From: Thiohalocapsa sp963698775
GTDB lineage: Bacteria; Pseudomonadota; Gammaproteobacteria; Chromatiales; Chromatiaceae
DNA length: 64,000 bases
Assembly (NCBI GenBank): GCA_963698775.1
Contig: CAVOSE010000039.1
Location: 1-64,000 of the forward strand
Reading direction: 5' to 3'
Shown: piece by piece, positions 10,621 through 19,428 of the stretch
Position numbering within the stretch: position 1 is the stretch's first letter
Layout of the letters: every line of letters starts with the position of its first letter
Program-made: the position numbers and the translations under genes
Notes under the pieces: model-generated
What the model saw: only the letters and a program-made list of their open reading frames with translations
The model's database searches: none
Told to the model about the DNA's origin: nothing

Positions 10621-11688
10621 TTAGGAATCCGCCTCAGGTTGTTCGTCGCTCGGCTCGGGCTCGATGCTGGGTCCCATCAGGATTGCCAGCGGGCGCGTGT
10701 GCGGGCTCGCATCCAGCGCGATGATCAACGCCGTGGTCAGCGGTACGGCCAGGAACATGCCCACGGTGCCGAACAACCAGCCCCAGAACAGCAGCGCGAT
10801 AAAGACCGCCAGCGTGGAGATGCCAAGACCCTTGCCCATCACGCGGGGCTCGATGACATTGCCGATCAGGGTATTGATCACCAGGTAACCGGCGGCGACC
10901 AACAGCGCGGTGGAGAAACCGGCCTGCACCAGGGCAAGCAAGACGGCCGGGATCATCATGACGATATTGCCAACGACCGGCACGAAGTTCAGGAAAAAGG
11001 CCAGCACCGCCCAAAGGATGGCGAAGTCGATACCGAAGAGCTTGAGCAGTAGCCAGACGCAGACCGCGGTGGCGAGGCTGGTCAGGGTCTTGATCAACAT
11101 GTAACGGTTGATGTTGTCCAGCAGCCGCTGCAGTCGCGCCTCGCCGGCCTCGGTGAGATTGAATGCCGCCTGCAGCTTGCCTGGGATCGCCGGCACTTCG
11201 AGCAGGATGAAGATCACCGTCAGCAGGACCAGCAGACCGGTTGCGAAGAAGCCGCTGGCATTGGACAGCAGCAAGCGCACCCCGGCGGAGACCTTGCCGG
11301 GGTCCATCAGGTCCGGCACCGCCTCGCGCGAGCCGCTGACGCCGACCCCCTCCAGCCATCCGCCGAACTCGTCGCTTAACAGCAGGAACCGCTCCTGGTA
11401 AGTCGGTATGCTGTCCCTGAACCCTTCGAGCGCACCGGTGGAGACCAACGCCAGCAAGCTGCCGACGTCGAGCAGGATGAACGCGATCACCACCAGCGCG
11501 CCCCATTTCGGAACCCCGTGGCGTCGCATCCAGCGCAACCCTGGCGTGGCCACGATGGCGATGAACACGGCCAGTAGGATCGGCGAGAGGATCGGCGAGG
11601 CCGCCTGCATCACCATGATCACGATCGCAAAGGCGGCGGCGACAACCAAGCCGCGCGCCGGGGCGCTGAAGGAACTCAATGCGTTCAT
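10621..11688 (-). CDS. AI-2E family transporter (PerM/YdiK-like permease)
   Basis: The 355-residue inner-membrane protein begins MNALSSFSAPARG; this start (11688) has GGACAG upstream, and the longer upstream frame lacks a plausible N-terminus. There are about eight membrane segments: two at the N-terminus, a soluble loop (residues 80-140), then a cluster including FFLNFVPVVGNI, the family's conserved FIPxxG-like motif, and the GLGISTLAVFIALLFWGW segment. Members export small molecules or act as Na+/H+ antiporters; the substrate is unknown. It is monocistronic here. Confidence 0.85.
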   Translation of the reverse strand: MNALSSFSAPARGLVVAAAFAIVIMVMQAASPILSPILLAVFIAIVATPGLRWMRRHGVPKWGALVVIAFILLDVGSLLALVSTGALEGFRDSIPTYQERFLLLSDEFGGWLEGVGVSGSREAVPDLMDPGKVSAGVRLLLSNASGFFATGLLVLLTVIFILLEVPAIPGKLQAAFNLTEAGEARLQRLLDNINRYMLIKTLTSLATAVCVWLLLKLFGIDFAILWAVLAFFLNFVPVVGNIVMMIPAVLLALVQAGFSTALLVAAGYLVINTLIGNVIEPRVMGKGLGISTLAVFIALLFWGWLFGTVGMFLAVPLTTALIIALDASPHTRPLAILMGPSIEPEPSDEQPEADS

Positions 11689-12098
11689 CGGCTGCTGTCC
11701 ATCCAAATCTGGGGTGGGGCATTGTATGTCCGTGATGCGGGGAAACCAAGACGGGCATACGCGGGGCGAAGCCAAGAAAAATAGCAAATTCAAACCGCTT
11801 TATAAGCTGCATGTCAGCGCGCACATTTCGCAACGGCACAGGCCAATGCCGGCGTGGTGCGGGGCGGTCTCCGTAGCACGCAAATGGAATCCTAGCGGTC
11901 CAGGGGCCAAACACTGGGACTTGGACGTTGTTTCCAACCGCAGCTCGACAGTATGATCTCGGGCACTATGGCGGCTGTGCGGCAGCGGCGGAACCAGAGA
12001 CGAGGCCTGCGACCGCCACCCCCCCAGCGAAACCTCTCGCGTTGACGCGACGTTGGCGCTGACATTCACCTGTCTACCGAGACCCCAGGAAGCACCCC
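11689..12098. other. 410-base gap, no gene seen
   Basis: This lies between the divergent starts of the AI-2E permease and the DUF1269 gene and should hold both promoters. I see no convincing -35/-10 pair, no RNA gene and no repeat. Confidence 0.5.
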
Positions 12099-12611
12099 AT
12101 GAGCAGTCTGATCGTTATCTCTTTCCCCGAGGAAAAATTGGCCTTCGAGATGCGCGCCGCCTTGGCGAGCCTTCAGAAGGAATACCTCATCGAGATGGAA
12201 GACGTCGTGATCGTCACCAAGAATGACAAAGGCAAGGTCAAGCTGCATCAGGCGACAAACTTGACAGCCGCGGGCGCGATGACCGGGACCTTCTGGGGCA
12301 TGCTGATCGGCATGATATTCTTGAACCCGTTACTTGGTGCGGCGGTCGGCGCCGGAGCGGGCGCCCTCTCCGGTGCCGCGACCGATCTAGGCATCAATGA
12401 TCAGTTCATGAAGGATCTGGCCGAGCACTTCAAGCCCGGTTGCGCGGCCATCTTCGTACTGGTCAAGAAATCCACACCGGACAAGGTGCTGGAACGACTG
12501 GGCGAGTTCAAAGGCAAGGGCAAAGTCCTGCAGACCTCGCTGACCAAGGACGAGGAAGAGGGCCTGCGAGCATTCATCGAGGCCCATCCCGAGGTCAAAC
12601 CGGCAGGCTAA
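12099..12611 (+). CDS. DUF1269 domain protein with a central glycine-zipper hairpin
   Basis: The 170-residue protein opens with a beta-alpha unit (SSLIVISFPEEKLAFEM), continues with a second alpha/beta stretch, and has a hydrophobic Gly/Ala hairpin (MTGTFWGMLIGMIF ... GAAVGAGAGALSG) at residues 62-95, then a soluble C-terminal half. This matches the DUF1269 family, whose members are membrane-associated and of unknown function, often near stress genes. The next gene is another glycine-zipper envelope protein, 137 bases downstream on the same strand. Confidence 0.8.
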   Translation: MSSLIVISFPEEKLAFEMRAALASLQKEYLIEMEDVVIVTKNDKGKVKLHQATNLTAAGAMTGTFWGMLIGMIFLNPLLGAAVGAGAGALSGAATDLGINDQFMKDLAEHFKPGCAAIFVLVKKSTPDKVLERLGEFKGKGKVLQTSLTKDEEEGLRAFIEAHPEVKPAG

Positions 12612-12748
12612 CCTGACCCCCAGCATCCCGCTAGCGCGGAATGACAAACAGCGCCTGGCGACGGCCTCGGTTAATCAATCAACCGGCCGCCGGAGCCAGA
12701 TGCATTAACCCCAAATTTGACTAACTCAATCGACGGACGTTACCAGCC

Positions 12749-12988
12749 ATGAATCGATTCGCTTTCCCTAAGCTGCTGCTCGCCGCAATAACCGCCGCCG
12801 TGATCGCCTCGGGCTGCGGCACCACTACCACGAGCCGCTCGGGCAGTGGCGCATTGATGGGCGCCGCAACCGGTGCCGCACTGGGCTCGCTGAGCGGCAA
12901 CGCGGGGCGCGGTGCAGCGATTGGCGCCGGTGCCGGCGTCGTCGGCGGCTTCTTGTTCGATCAGCATCAAAAGGGAAATATCGACTGA
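12749..12988 (+). CDS. Small glycine-zipper lipoprotein
   Basis: The 79-residue protein has a signal sequence ending in a lipobox (VIASGC, Cys at about 24), a Thr/Ser-rich linker and a Gly-zipper (GALMGAATGAALGSLSGNAG, then GAAIGAGAGVVGG). This is the YMGG/OsmB-like layout of small outer-membrane stress lipoproteins. The full-length frame is intact. Confidence 0.78.
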   Translation: MNRFAFPKLLLAAITAAVIASGCGTTTTSRSGSGALMGAATGAALGSLSGNAGRGAAIGAGAGVVGGFLFDQHQKGNID

Positions 12989-13017
12989 TAGGCGAAGCCG
13001 ACACCTAAGGCCGGCGC

Positions 13018-13037
13018 GGGAACGGCCCGCCGTTCCC
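13018..13037. terminator. Perfect 8-bp hairpin between convergent genes
   Basis: GGGAACGG at 13018-13025, loop CCCG, then CCGTTCCC at 13030-13037. It sits between the glycine-zipper gene and the converging transporter remnant, a good place for a two-way terminator, but there is no long T-tract on either side. Confidence 0.5.
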
Positions 13038-13063
13038 GAACCGGTCTTTCCCACTTCAAACTT

Positions 13064-13384
13064 CTAAAGCGGCAACAACAGCGGCACGAGCCAGACGCTG
13101 ACCACCATGACGATCAGCGTGAACGGCAGTCCGATGCGGATGAAGTCAGCAAAGCTGTAGTTCCCGGCCGTCATCACCAAGGTATTGACCGGCGAGATCG
13201 GGGTCATAAAGGCGCAGGATGCCGCCACGGCGATGATCATCGCGAAGGGATACGGGGAAGCACCAAGGTCTTCAGCGACCGCCAACGCAATCGGTATCAA
13301 CAAGACGGCGTTGGCGGTGTTGACGATGAACATGCCCAACAAGACCGTAATGCCGAACAGCAGGGCTGGACAGACCAGCGCTGA
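13064..13384 (-). pseudogene. C-terminal remnant of an SLC13-type anion symporter
   Basis: The minus-strand frame holds only the last ~107 residues: LLFGITVLLGMFIVNTANAV, then IALAVAEDLG, a CAFMTPISPVNTLVMTAGNY stretch and a final membrane segment (VSVWLVPLLLPL). The same layout ends the intact SLC13/TrkA-C transporter at 55918-57702 (ATPVGYQTNLMVF ... LVPLIWPF). The homology stops at about 13384, where a fragment of a different gene starts on the other strand, so a deletion or recombination joined them. Confidence 0.7.
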
Positions 13385-13760
13385 GGTGATTCCGCTGGGG
13401 ATCGACTATCCGCTTGAGATCTTCTCGCTGTCCCACGTGGCGATCCCGTTCCCGATGGACGACTCCCTGTACGGTCTCAAGCCCAATCCCGACGAATTCT
13501 TCGGCGCAAACCTGGGCGCGATCATCGCCCGTGGCGAGCGCGGGGCACTGGTCGTCAACCTGGACTCGCTGTTTCGTATCGCCAGCAATCCCTTCTTCCC
13601 CTATTTGCTGGCGCGGATCGACGAAGGCATCGCCGATCCAGCGCCCGCGATACCCGAACAGCCGATCGATACAGCCGGCCAGCCGGCGCAAGCGACCATC
13701 AACACGCCCGCGGCTGGCGACTATTTCGACCCGTTACCGCAGCCTGCTGAAGACCCCTAA
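13385..13760 (+). pseudogene. C-terminal remnant of an alpha/beta-hydrolase-like protein
   Basis: The plus-strand frame reads IDYPLEIFSLSHVAIPFPMDD at its left end, continuing to DSLYG and GERGALVVNLDSLFR. It looks like the end of an alpha/beta hydrolase (the SLSHVAIPFP region would carry the late catalytic His), followed by a Pro/Ala-rich tail. No catalytic Ser nucleophile elbow is present, and upstream sequence belongs to the transporter remnant on the other strand. Family assignment is moderate; the truncation is clear. Confidence 0.5.
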
Positions 13761-13765
13761 CTCGA

Positions 13766-13841
13766 CATAGCCGGAACCGAAAACGAGGTTGAAGACGTCG
13801 CTCGTTGTCGTTGTCGTGCAGGTTCTCGATTACGATTACGA
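13766..13841. repeat. Dispersed structured repeat, copy 1
   Basis: This reads CATAGCCGGAACCGAAAACG, then GAGGTTGAAGACGTCG, then CTCGTTGTCGTTGTCGTGCA, ending TTCTCGATTACGATTACGA. The same order of blocks recurs at 44303-44379. The GTTGTCGT and ACGACAAC-type blocks can pair. Both copies lie in intergenic space downstream of genes. Confidence 0.6.
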
Positions 13842-13874
13842 ATCAAGCAGCGACACCACCGCCGAAAATGCCGA

Positions 13875-14672
13875 TCAATTTGCGGCGCTCGGCTCCGTTC
13901 CTTCGCCGCCCTGCTCCCAGCTGAACCGAGGCAGGGCATAGAAGGCGCGCGACAGACTGTCGTGCCAGCTTCGGCTGATGTCCTGCAGTTCAGGTGACTC
14001 GTCTTCAAGCTTGAGGCGATGGGACAGTATCATCTGATCCCGCGGGCAGACCGCGACCTCGAAGGGCGGCGCCACCGTCAGGTTGGAATTGGCCGTGCCG
14101 ATGAGGGAGACGAGGCACGCGCGGGCACCGTCGTCCAAGGACATGCCGGGATAGGCCATGCGATCGAGCACCGGCTTGCCAAATTTGCTCTCGCCGATCT
14201 GCAAATAAGGCGTCTCCGGTGAGGCAGCGATGGCGTTGCCCTGGGAGTAAATCAGGAACAGGCCATGGGATTGCCCCGCGATCTGTCCGCCGAGGATGAA
14301 ACTGGCCTCGGGGCTGGCGCCGGTCTGACGCAGCACCGGGCCATGCTCGTTTTGCACCGTCTGGCTCACCTGCCCGATATAGGTCGCAGCCTCGAACAAA
14401 TAGTTCACATTCAACAGGGTAGGCCCAGGCGCCTGCTGGTAAGGACTCGGGCGCGGATTCATCGCCTGGTCCAGATCGCGTTCGATGCGATGCAGCACTT
14501 CCTGCGTGGTGGCCAAGCTCCCGGCCGCAAGGAGGACGAACAGCCGGTCCGACGCCGGCTGGAACACGTGGAGCTTGCTGTAGGACGAGATGTAGTCGAC
14601 GCCGGCGTTGGTCCGTGAATCGGAGGCCAGCACCAGGCCATCGTCGAGCAGGAGGCCCACACAATAGGTCAC
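13875..14672 (-). CDS. Proteasome-type peptidase of the Anbu family
   Basis: The 265-residue protein starts MTYCVGLLLDDGLVLASDSR; removal of Met would expose Thr1, the N-terminal nucleophile of proteasome/HslV-type (Ntn) hydrolases, and the DSRTNAG segment carries the expected Asp. The length matches Anbu (ancestral beta subunit), which forms a cytoplasmic self-compartmentalised ring of unknown substrate. Anbu genes usually sit with an alpha-E protein, an ATP-grasp protein and a transglutaminase-like protein; none is here. It is divergent from the intact gltS, with a 170-base gap. Confidence 0.85.
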   Translation of the reverse strand: MTYCVGLLLDDGLVLASDSRTNAGVDYISSYSKLHVFQPASDRLFVLLAAGSLATTQEVLHRIERDLDQAMNPRPSPYQQAPGPTLLNVNYLFEAATYIGQVSQTVQNEHGPVLRQTGASPEASFILGGQIAGQSHGLFLIYSQGNAIAASPETPYLQIGESKFGKPVLDRMAYPGMSLDDGARACLVSLIGTANSNLTVAPPFEVAVCPRDQMILSHRLKLEDESPELQDISRSWHDSLSRAFYALPRFSWEQGGEGTEPSAAN

Positions 14673-14842
14673 GGCTTAATCCTTCGCTGAGTAAAAAGTT
14701 CGGCATGAAACAGTTAGGGCGCGCGGCGGCGATTGGCCTAGACCCCGTTAGGCCGCGGTATGCTAAACCTGCGAACATCAGGACACCACAGTTTTTCGCC
14801 AATATTGCCATCCATCTCATTTTTCCCGAACAAGAGGTAGCC

Positions 14843-16084
14843 ATGGAGCTTCAAGATAGTCTGTTGCGGGTTGATTCGTTCCTCGCCGTAACCCTCGGCA
14901 TCATCGTGCTGTTCGTCGGTAAGCGGCTGAACGAAAAGATCGGCTTCCTCCGCGAGTTCAGCATTCCGGAGCCGGTGACCGGCGGACTGCTTTTCTCGAT
15001 CCTGTTCGGGCTGCTGTATTTGGGCTCGGGTCTCGAGGTCGAGTTCGAGCTGCGCGCGCGGGACATCCTGCTCGTCTACTTCTTCACCACCATCGGCATC
15101 AACGCCAGCGCCCGCGACCTGCTCGCCGGCGGCCGGCCGCTGGTGATCCTGCTCGTGATTACGGTCACCTTCATGATTGCGCAAAACCTCACCGGCATCT
15201 CGGTGGCGACGCTGTTCGATCTGCCGGCGGCGGTGGGCGTCATCGGCGGAACGGTTTCTTTGATTGGCGGACACGGCACCACCATCGCCTGGGCGCCGAA
15301 TATCGCCGAGACCTACGGCATCGCCAACGCCATGGAGATCGGTATCGCCAGCGCCACCTTCGGACTCATCCTGGCCAGCATCATGGGTGGCCCGATCGCA
15401 AAATTTCTGATCAAACGTCACCAGCTGACTCCGCCTGCGCCAGCCAGCAACGCGACCGCGGAGATTCAGGACGTGGGCCTATCAGAAAAGCAAAAAAAGG
15501 CCGGCATCGATCATCTCGACTTCCTAGGTGCCGTGCTGGCGATTCACATTTGCATCGTGCTCGGGTTCATTCTGAACGAAACCATCGCCGAGCTCGGGCT
15601 GAAGCTGCCGCTGTTCGTCACCTGCCTGTTCGCCGGCATCCTCGTCACCAACCTGGTGCCCCGCAACATTCCGACCTTGACCGGCAACCCCTGGCCGACG
15701 CGCAGCCCGGCAATCGCGCTGATCGCGGATATCTCGCTGGGCACCTTCCTGGCCCTATCCCTGATGAGCATGCAGCTGTGGACGCTGGCGGACCTCGCCG
15801 GCCCCATCGTTGCCATTCTCGCGGCGCAGTTCACATTGGCCGTGGTCGTCACCATCTTCATCCTCTTCCCGTTGATGGGTAAGACCTACGACGCGGCCGT
15901 GGTCGCCGCCGGCTTCGGCGGGGTCACGCTCGGCTCGACCCCCACCGCCATGGCCAACATGGCGGCCGTGACCCAGCGCTTCGGCCCGTCGCATCAGGCC
16001 TTCATCATCGTGCCGCTGGTCTCGGCCTTCTTCATTGATTTGGTCAACGCGGTCCTGATTCCCTACTTCTTGCAGGCTTTCTGA
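14843..16084 (+). CDS. gltS: Sodium/glutamate symporter GltS, intact
   Basis: This 413-residue inner-membrane protein imports glutamate with Na+. The start at 14843 follows AAGAGG. Family motifs are all in one frame: FSIPEPVTGGL, GGHGTTIAWAP (re-entrant loop), a hydrophilic centre (residues 195-225), then the second inverted half with GSTPTAMANMAAVTQRFG and a final membrane segment. It is a diverged paralogue of the broken copy at 378-1570. The TerB-like gene starts one base after its stop, so they form an operon. Confidence 0.9.
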   Translation: MELQDSLLRVDSFLAVTLGIIVLFVGKRLNEKIGFLREFSIPEPVTGGLLFSILFGLLYLGSGLEVEFELRARDILLVYFFTTIGINASARDLLAGGRPLVILLVITVTFMIAQNLTGISVATLFDLPAAVGVIGGTVSLIGGHGTTIAWAPNIAETYGIANAMEIGIASATFGLILASIMGGPIAKFLIKRHQLTPPAPASNATAEIQDVGLSEKQKKAGIDHLDFLGAVLAIHICIVLGFILNETIAELGLKLPLFVTCLFAGILVTNLVPRNIPTLTGNPWPTRSPAIALIADISLGTFLALSLMSMQLWTLADLAGPIVAILAAQFTLAVVVTIFILFPLMGKTYDAAVVAAGFGGVTLGSTPTAMANMAAVTQRFGPSHQAFIIVPLVSAFFIDLVNAVLIPYFLQAF

Positions 16085-16085
16085 G

Positions 16086-16535
16086 ATGCTTAGTCACATT
16101 CGCAAGTTCTTCGATGAGTTCATGGCGCCGGATTCGCCCGATGCCCGCGACCAAGATCAGGTCGTGCGCTGTGCCGCTGCAGCGCTGCTTCTGGAAATGG
16201 CGCACCTTGACGATGTTCTGGAGCCGACCGAGCAGGCCGCAATCCTCAACGCCGTCAGGGAAGGCTTTGAACTGTCGCCGGAACAGGCCGAGGAGCTGAT
16301 CGTGTGCGCCAACGAGGAGCGCACCCAGGCCACCGATTACCACCAGTTCACGTCACTGATCAACGACCAGTTCGACGCTGCGCAAAAGGAACGCCTGATC
16401 GAAGCACTCTGGCGCGTTGCCTATGCCGATCAGGTGCTATGCAAACACCAGGAACATCTGCTGCGCAGGCTCGCCAACCTGCTGTATGTGCCGCACAGCA
16501 GCTTCATCGCCGCCAAGCTTCGGGTGCAGGGGTAA
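16086..16535 (+). CDS. TerB-like (tellurite-resistance/DUF533-type) protein
   Basis: The 149-residue all-helical cytoplasmic protein has the TerB pattern: VVRCAAAALLLEMAHLDDVL, FELSPEQAEEL, and LIEALWRVAYADQVL with the conserved acidic AYAD. The family is thought to bind metal or membrane; a link to tellurite is not implied. Co-transcription with gltS is likely from the near-abutting start. Confidence 0.75.
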   Translation: MLSHIRKFFDEFMAPDSPDARDQDQVVRCAAAALLLEMAHLDDVLEPTEQAAILNAVREGFELSPEQAEELIVCANEERTQATDYHQFTSLINDQFDAAQKERLIEALWRVAYADQVLCKHQEHLLRRLANLLYVPHSSFIAAKLRVQG

Positions 16536-16623
16536 GGTACAGCCGCCATTACGGCATCGGGGCATTTACCCGCTGTTGCCGGGCAGGCATTGCCTGCGGA
16601 TCGCTGCCTAATGGCCCTATCTG

Positions 16624-16990
16624 TTGCTGGGCCAGGCCCGCGCCCAGTTCAGCCCCGACCTGCTGAAGCGCTATCCGGGCGCGCGGCTGGTGGTCTTCAT
16701 CCGCCAGGCATGCCTGCGTGGCATGGCCACCATTGACGCCAAACAGGCCGGCCGCGCCCGCTTTCGCCCCATCCTGCTCACCTCCATCACCACCGTCGCC
16801 GGCCTGACCCCACTGCTGCTGGAGAAGAGCCTACAGGCGCAGATACTGATGCCGCTCGCCGCCAGCCTCGCCTTCGGATTGGTCACCGCCACCATCGCGG
16901 CGCTGTTCATGGTGCCGGCGGTGTATGTGATCCTGGATGACTTTGGGGCGCTGGGAGCGTTGGAGGGGGAGGCGGATGAGCTAGTGGCAG
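16624..16990 (+). pseudogene. RND efflux pump fragment, copy A, with internal deletion
   Basis: The frame starts with a porter-domain-like piece (FSPDLLKRYPGARLV), then jumps straight to the end of an RND permease: RARFRPILLTSITTVAGLTP, LLEKSLQAQILMPLAASLAF and FMVPAVYVILDDF. About 150 residues that should lie between are missing. From 16771 the DNA is nearly the same as copy B (17755 on) and similar to copy C (19727 on). The remaining frame to 17115 is probably not coding. This is a relic, not a pump. Confidence 0.75.
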
Positions 16991-17125
16991 GGGGACGACT
17001 TCGATTGGGCGTGCGCACGCTTTGCCAAAGTGACTCCGGAACGCCTGGAGGGTCTTATTTGCGATTGCGATGCGCGCGACTAGCCGCTGCGTTCAGTCGA
17101 TCTTGCGCTGCTTGATCTCGCGCGG

Positions 17126-17488
17126 CTAGAGCGAGTAGGGCACGCGGATGCCAGGCTCGTCGTCCGGAAAGTCCTTGGTGTTGCGGGTCACCAGTAGCGC
17201 ACTGTGCTGCATGGCCGTGGCACGGATGATGGCATCCGGCAGCTTGAGGTGCTTGGCTTGCCGCAGCTCGACGGCGCACTCGGCGACGGCGGAATCGATA
17301 CCGATACACTCGAAGCGGCGCAGAAAGGTACGCACCGGTGCAGTCTCGTCGGGCGCGGCGCCCACCAGCACCTCCATCCAGGTGATCAAGCTGATACTTG
17401 GACGTTGGTAGCGACCGATCTCGTCCCGCGCCGCGACGATACCGTTCAGGTAATCGATCAGGATGTTGCTGTCGAACAGCGCCTTCAC
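17126..17488 (-). CDS. vapC: VapC-type PIN domain ribonuclease toxin
   Basis: The 120-residue protein has the PIN acidic set: Asp in ALFDSNILIDYL, Glu in WMEVLVG, Asp in KLPDAII and a final Asp in TRNTKDF. VapC toxins cut tRNA or rRNA. I place the start at GTG 17488, which overlaps the antitoxin stop by four bases (GTGA); ATG 17497 is the alternative. It sits with vapB on the minus strand, between RND fragments A and B, which lie on the plus strand. Confidence 0.83.
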   Translation of the reverse strand: MKALFDSNILIDYLNGIVAARDEIGRYQRPSISLITWMEVLVGAAPDETAPVRTFLRRFECIGIDSAVAECAVELRQAKHLKLPDAIIRATAMQHSALLVTRNTKDFPDDEPGIRVPYSL

Positions 17489-17706
17489 CGGTCCCATTCC
17501 GAGCGCATCCGCTCCTGGTAGGCGAGTCCGTCTTCGCCGCGCTGCTTCCAGATGCCGAAGGCTGTGTCGTCCGCGGGCGCCTCGAACCGGCGCAGATAGT
17601 CGGCCACCGCCCGCCGGATCAACTCGGCGCGAGACAGGTTGAGCGAGTTCGCCAATGTCTTCAGCGGTTCGATTTGTTCGTCGGGCAGGTCGATCACGGT
17701 CCGCAT
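17485..17706 (-). CDS. vapB: VapB-type ribbon-helix-helix antitoxin
   Basis: The 73-residue form from ATG 17706 starts MRTVIDLPDEQIEPLKTLAN, the usual N-terminus of the family, with AGAGG upstream; ATG 17724 is also in frame. Strand, helix (SRAELIRRAVADYLRRF) and an acidic C-terminal tail for toxin binding are present. It should repress its own promoter and neutralise the VapC that overlaps its end. Confidence 0.82.
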   Translation of the reverse strand: MRTVIDLPDEQIEPLKTLANSLNLSRAELIRRAVADYLRRFEAPADDTAFGIWKQRGEDGLAYQERMRSEWDR

Positions 17707-17754
17707 GGGTTTGGCCTCTGACATCAGATGCCGACATCATACCATCGAGCACTC

Positions 17755-18019
17755 CATCCTGCGCCACGTGCTGCTCACCTCCATCACCACCGTCGCCGGC
17801 CTGACCCCGCCGCTGCTGGAGAAGAGCCTACAGGCGCAGATACTGATCCCGCTCGCCGCCAGCCTCGCCTTCGGATTGGTCAACGCCACCATCGCGGCGC
17901 TGTTCATGGTGCCGGCGGTGTCTGTGATCCTGGATGACTTTGGGGCGCTGGGGGCGTTGGAGGGGGAGGTGGATGAGCCGGAGGTTCACAGGCAAGCCGA
18001 CCGCCGCTTGGGCGGCTGA
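17755..18019 (+). pseudogene. RND efflux pump fragment, copy B
   Basis: LLTSITTVAGLTPPLLEKSL onward repeats the RND C-terminus; over about 210 bases I count only about eight mismatches to copy A. The sequence just before (EHSILRHV) differs from copies A and C, so the repeat begins near 17766. It has no N-terminal part. Copies A and B are direct repeats that flank the vapBC pair. Confidence 0.75.
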
Positions 18020-18173
18020 CAACCCGAGACCGGCCAGCACCGTCGTCTCCGACGGTCTCGCCTAATTGCTAAGTCAGGAACGGGCTTGGAATTCCAATCC
18101 GCAGCCGAATTCCGGAACGCCGGACTTTGGCATAAGCTACAAGGCAACGACGTGACTTGTTGAGGTATTGAGC

Positions 18174-18452
18174 ATGGAACTGGTGAAGCTGGGAACAGAG
18201 GGCGACTTCACCATCCCTCGGGCGATTTTGCGCTCGGTCGGCCTGACCGGGGATGCCTCTCTGCTGGTGGAGACAACGCCCGAAGGCGCGATCCTGCTGC
18301 GGCCAGCGGCAGTCTACCCAATAGAGATCTATTCCGCGGAGCGCGTCGAGGATGGCTACGGACTGCTGCGCTGCGACCTCCCCGGCGAGCGTCGGCTAGC
18401 GGATTTCGACGTGGCCGATGCCATGCGGCACGAGCATGATGATTGCCCTTGA
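18174..18452 (+). CDS. AbrB-like antitoxin
   Basis: The 92-residue protein starts at ATG 18174, with TGAGG eight bases upstream. Its N-terminal half (VKLGTEGDFTIPRAILRSVG) has the swapped-hairpin AbrB/SpoVT pattern. The C-terminus (residues 43-92) is acidic. The partner PIN gene starts inside its 3' end but is cut short, so this looks like an antitoxin that has outlived its toxin. Confidence 0.65.
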   Translation: MELVKLGTEGDFTIPRAILRSVGLTGDASLLVETTPEGAILLRPAAVYPIEIYSAERVEDGYGLLRCDLPGERRLADFDVADAMRHEHDDCP

Positions 18453-18579
18453 CACCAACATCCTCGCCCGTTGTTGCGTGGATGATCCGAACGACCCCGA
18501 GGCCGCCAAACAACGCACCGTCGCTCGACGTATCCTGACCGAAACCGAGCCCAACGGCTCACCAAGGGCACTCGGGTGA
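18439..18579 (+). pseudogene. N-terminal stump of a PIN domain toxin
   Basis: The frame begins MIALDTNILARCCVDDP, the first strand and first catalytic Asp of a PIN domain, and stops after 46 residues, before any other catalytic acid. It overlaps the AbrB-like antitoxin by 14 bases, as a partner toxin would. I see no continuation in another frame downstream, so this is a truncation rather than one frameshift. Nothing recognisable lies in 18580-18810. Confidence 0.7.
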
Positions 18580-18810
18580 TGGTTCCAGCCGGAGATTGAT
18601 GCCAAAGCGACCGATCCTGTTGTTGAGTCCTTTGCCAGAACCGCCACGGCACACAAACACTCGCGCCAGCCCTCGGTCGTTAGGCAGGGACTCCCCTCTG
18701 TGCTATTCCCGCCCCGTGACTTCACTCAAAGACCGTTCCGTTGAGTTGGCCCCGGTAAGGCGCTCTACGGGGTATGCTTCACAAGATCGATCGGTACAAG
18801 AGCCCGAGCC

Positions 18811-19386
18811 ATGCACGCGCACTCGAAAATCCGCCCAAATCTATACGAGCAACTTGAAGCCCTGCCGGAAGGCTTGACCGGTGAAATCCTTAACGGTCAG
18901 CTCTACACTCAGCCGCGCCCTAGTGGCCCGCATGTGTTCGCCGCGTCCGAATTGGGCTATGAACTGCTCGGCCCGTTCGAGCGCGGGCGCGGGGGTCCCG
19001 GGGGATGGTGGATCGTTCAGGAACCCGAACTGCACTTCCTGTACAACACCGAAGTGGACGTTCCGGACCTGGCCGGATGGCGCAAGGAGCGGTTGCCCAG
19101 ATTTCCGCGCGACCATCGCTTCACCGTGGTTCCGGACTGGGTGTGCGAGATTCTGTCCCCCTCGACCGAGAGCAAAGACCGCAAGGTCAAGATGCCGATC
19201 TACGCGCAGTATGGGGTGCCTTATGCCTGGCTGCTCGACCCGGTCGCGCATCTCCTGGAAGCCTACGCCTTGGAAGGCGGCGCTTGGCGGGAAATTGGGC
19301 GCTTCGTTGGCGCAGCAGCGGTGTCGGTCGCGCCTTTCGATGCGGTATCGATCAGACTCGATGACCTGTGGGCACCGACCGAGTAG
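18811..19386 (+). CDS. Uma2 family (DUF820) putative restriction-type endonuclease
   Basis: The 191-residue protein has the PD-(D/E)xK core of the family: Glu in LTGEILNG, PDLAGWRKERLP, VPDWVCEILSPSTESKDRK (E-x-L-SPST...K), and YGVPYAWLLDP. Uma2 genes are numerous in cyanobacteria and phototrophs and lie in mobile regions; the role is unknown. It is intact and lies between RND fragments B and C. Confidence 0.82.
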   Translation: MHAHSKIRPNLYEQLEALPEGLTGEILNGQLYTQPRPSGPHVFAASELGYELLGPFERGRGGPGGWWIVQEPELHFLYNTEVDVPDLAGWRKERLPRFPRDHRFTVVPDWVCEILSPSTESKDRKVKMPIYAQYGVPYAWLLDPVAHLLEAYALEGGAWREIGRFVGAAAVSVAPFDAVSIRLDDLWAPTE

Positions 19387-19428
19387 AGCGAAGGTTTCTA
19401 CAGGGCAAGGAATCCGCCAAGACCGGTC

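Noticed and set aside
10634..11914. 426-residue minus-strand frame overlapping the AI-2E gene
   Set aside because: The neighbouring frame encodes a clear membrane permease; this one is Arg/Gly-rich.
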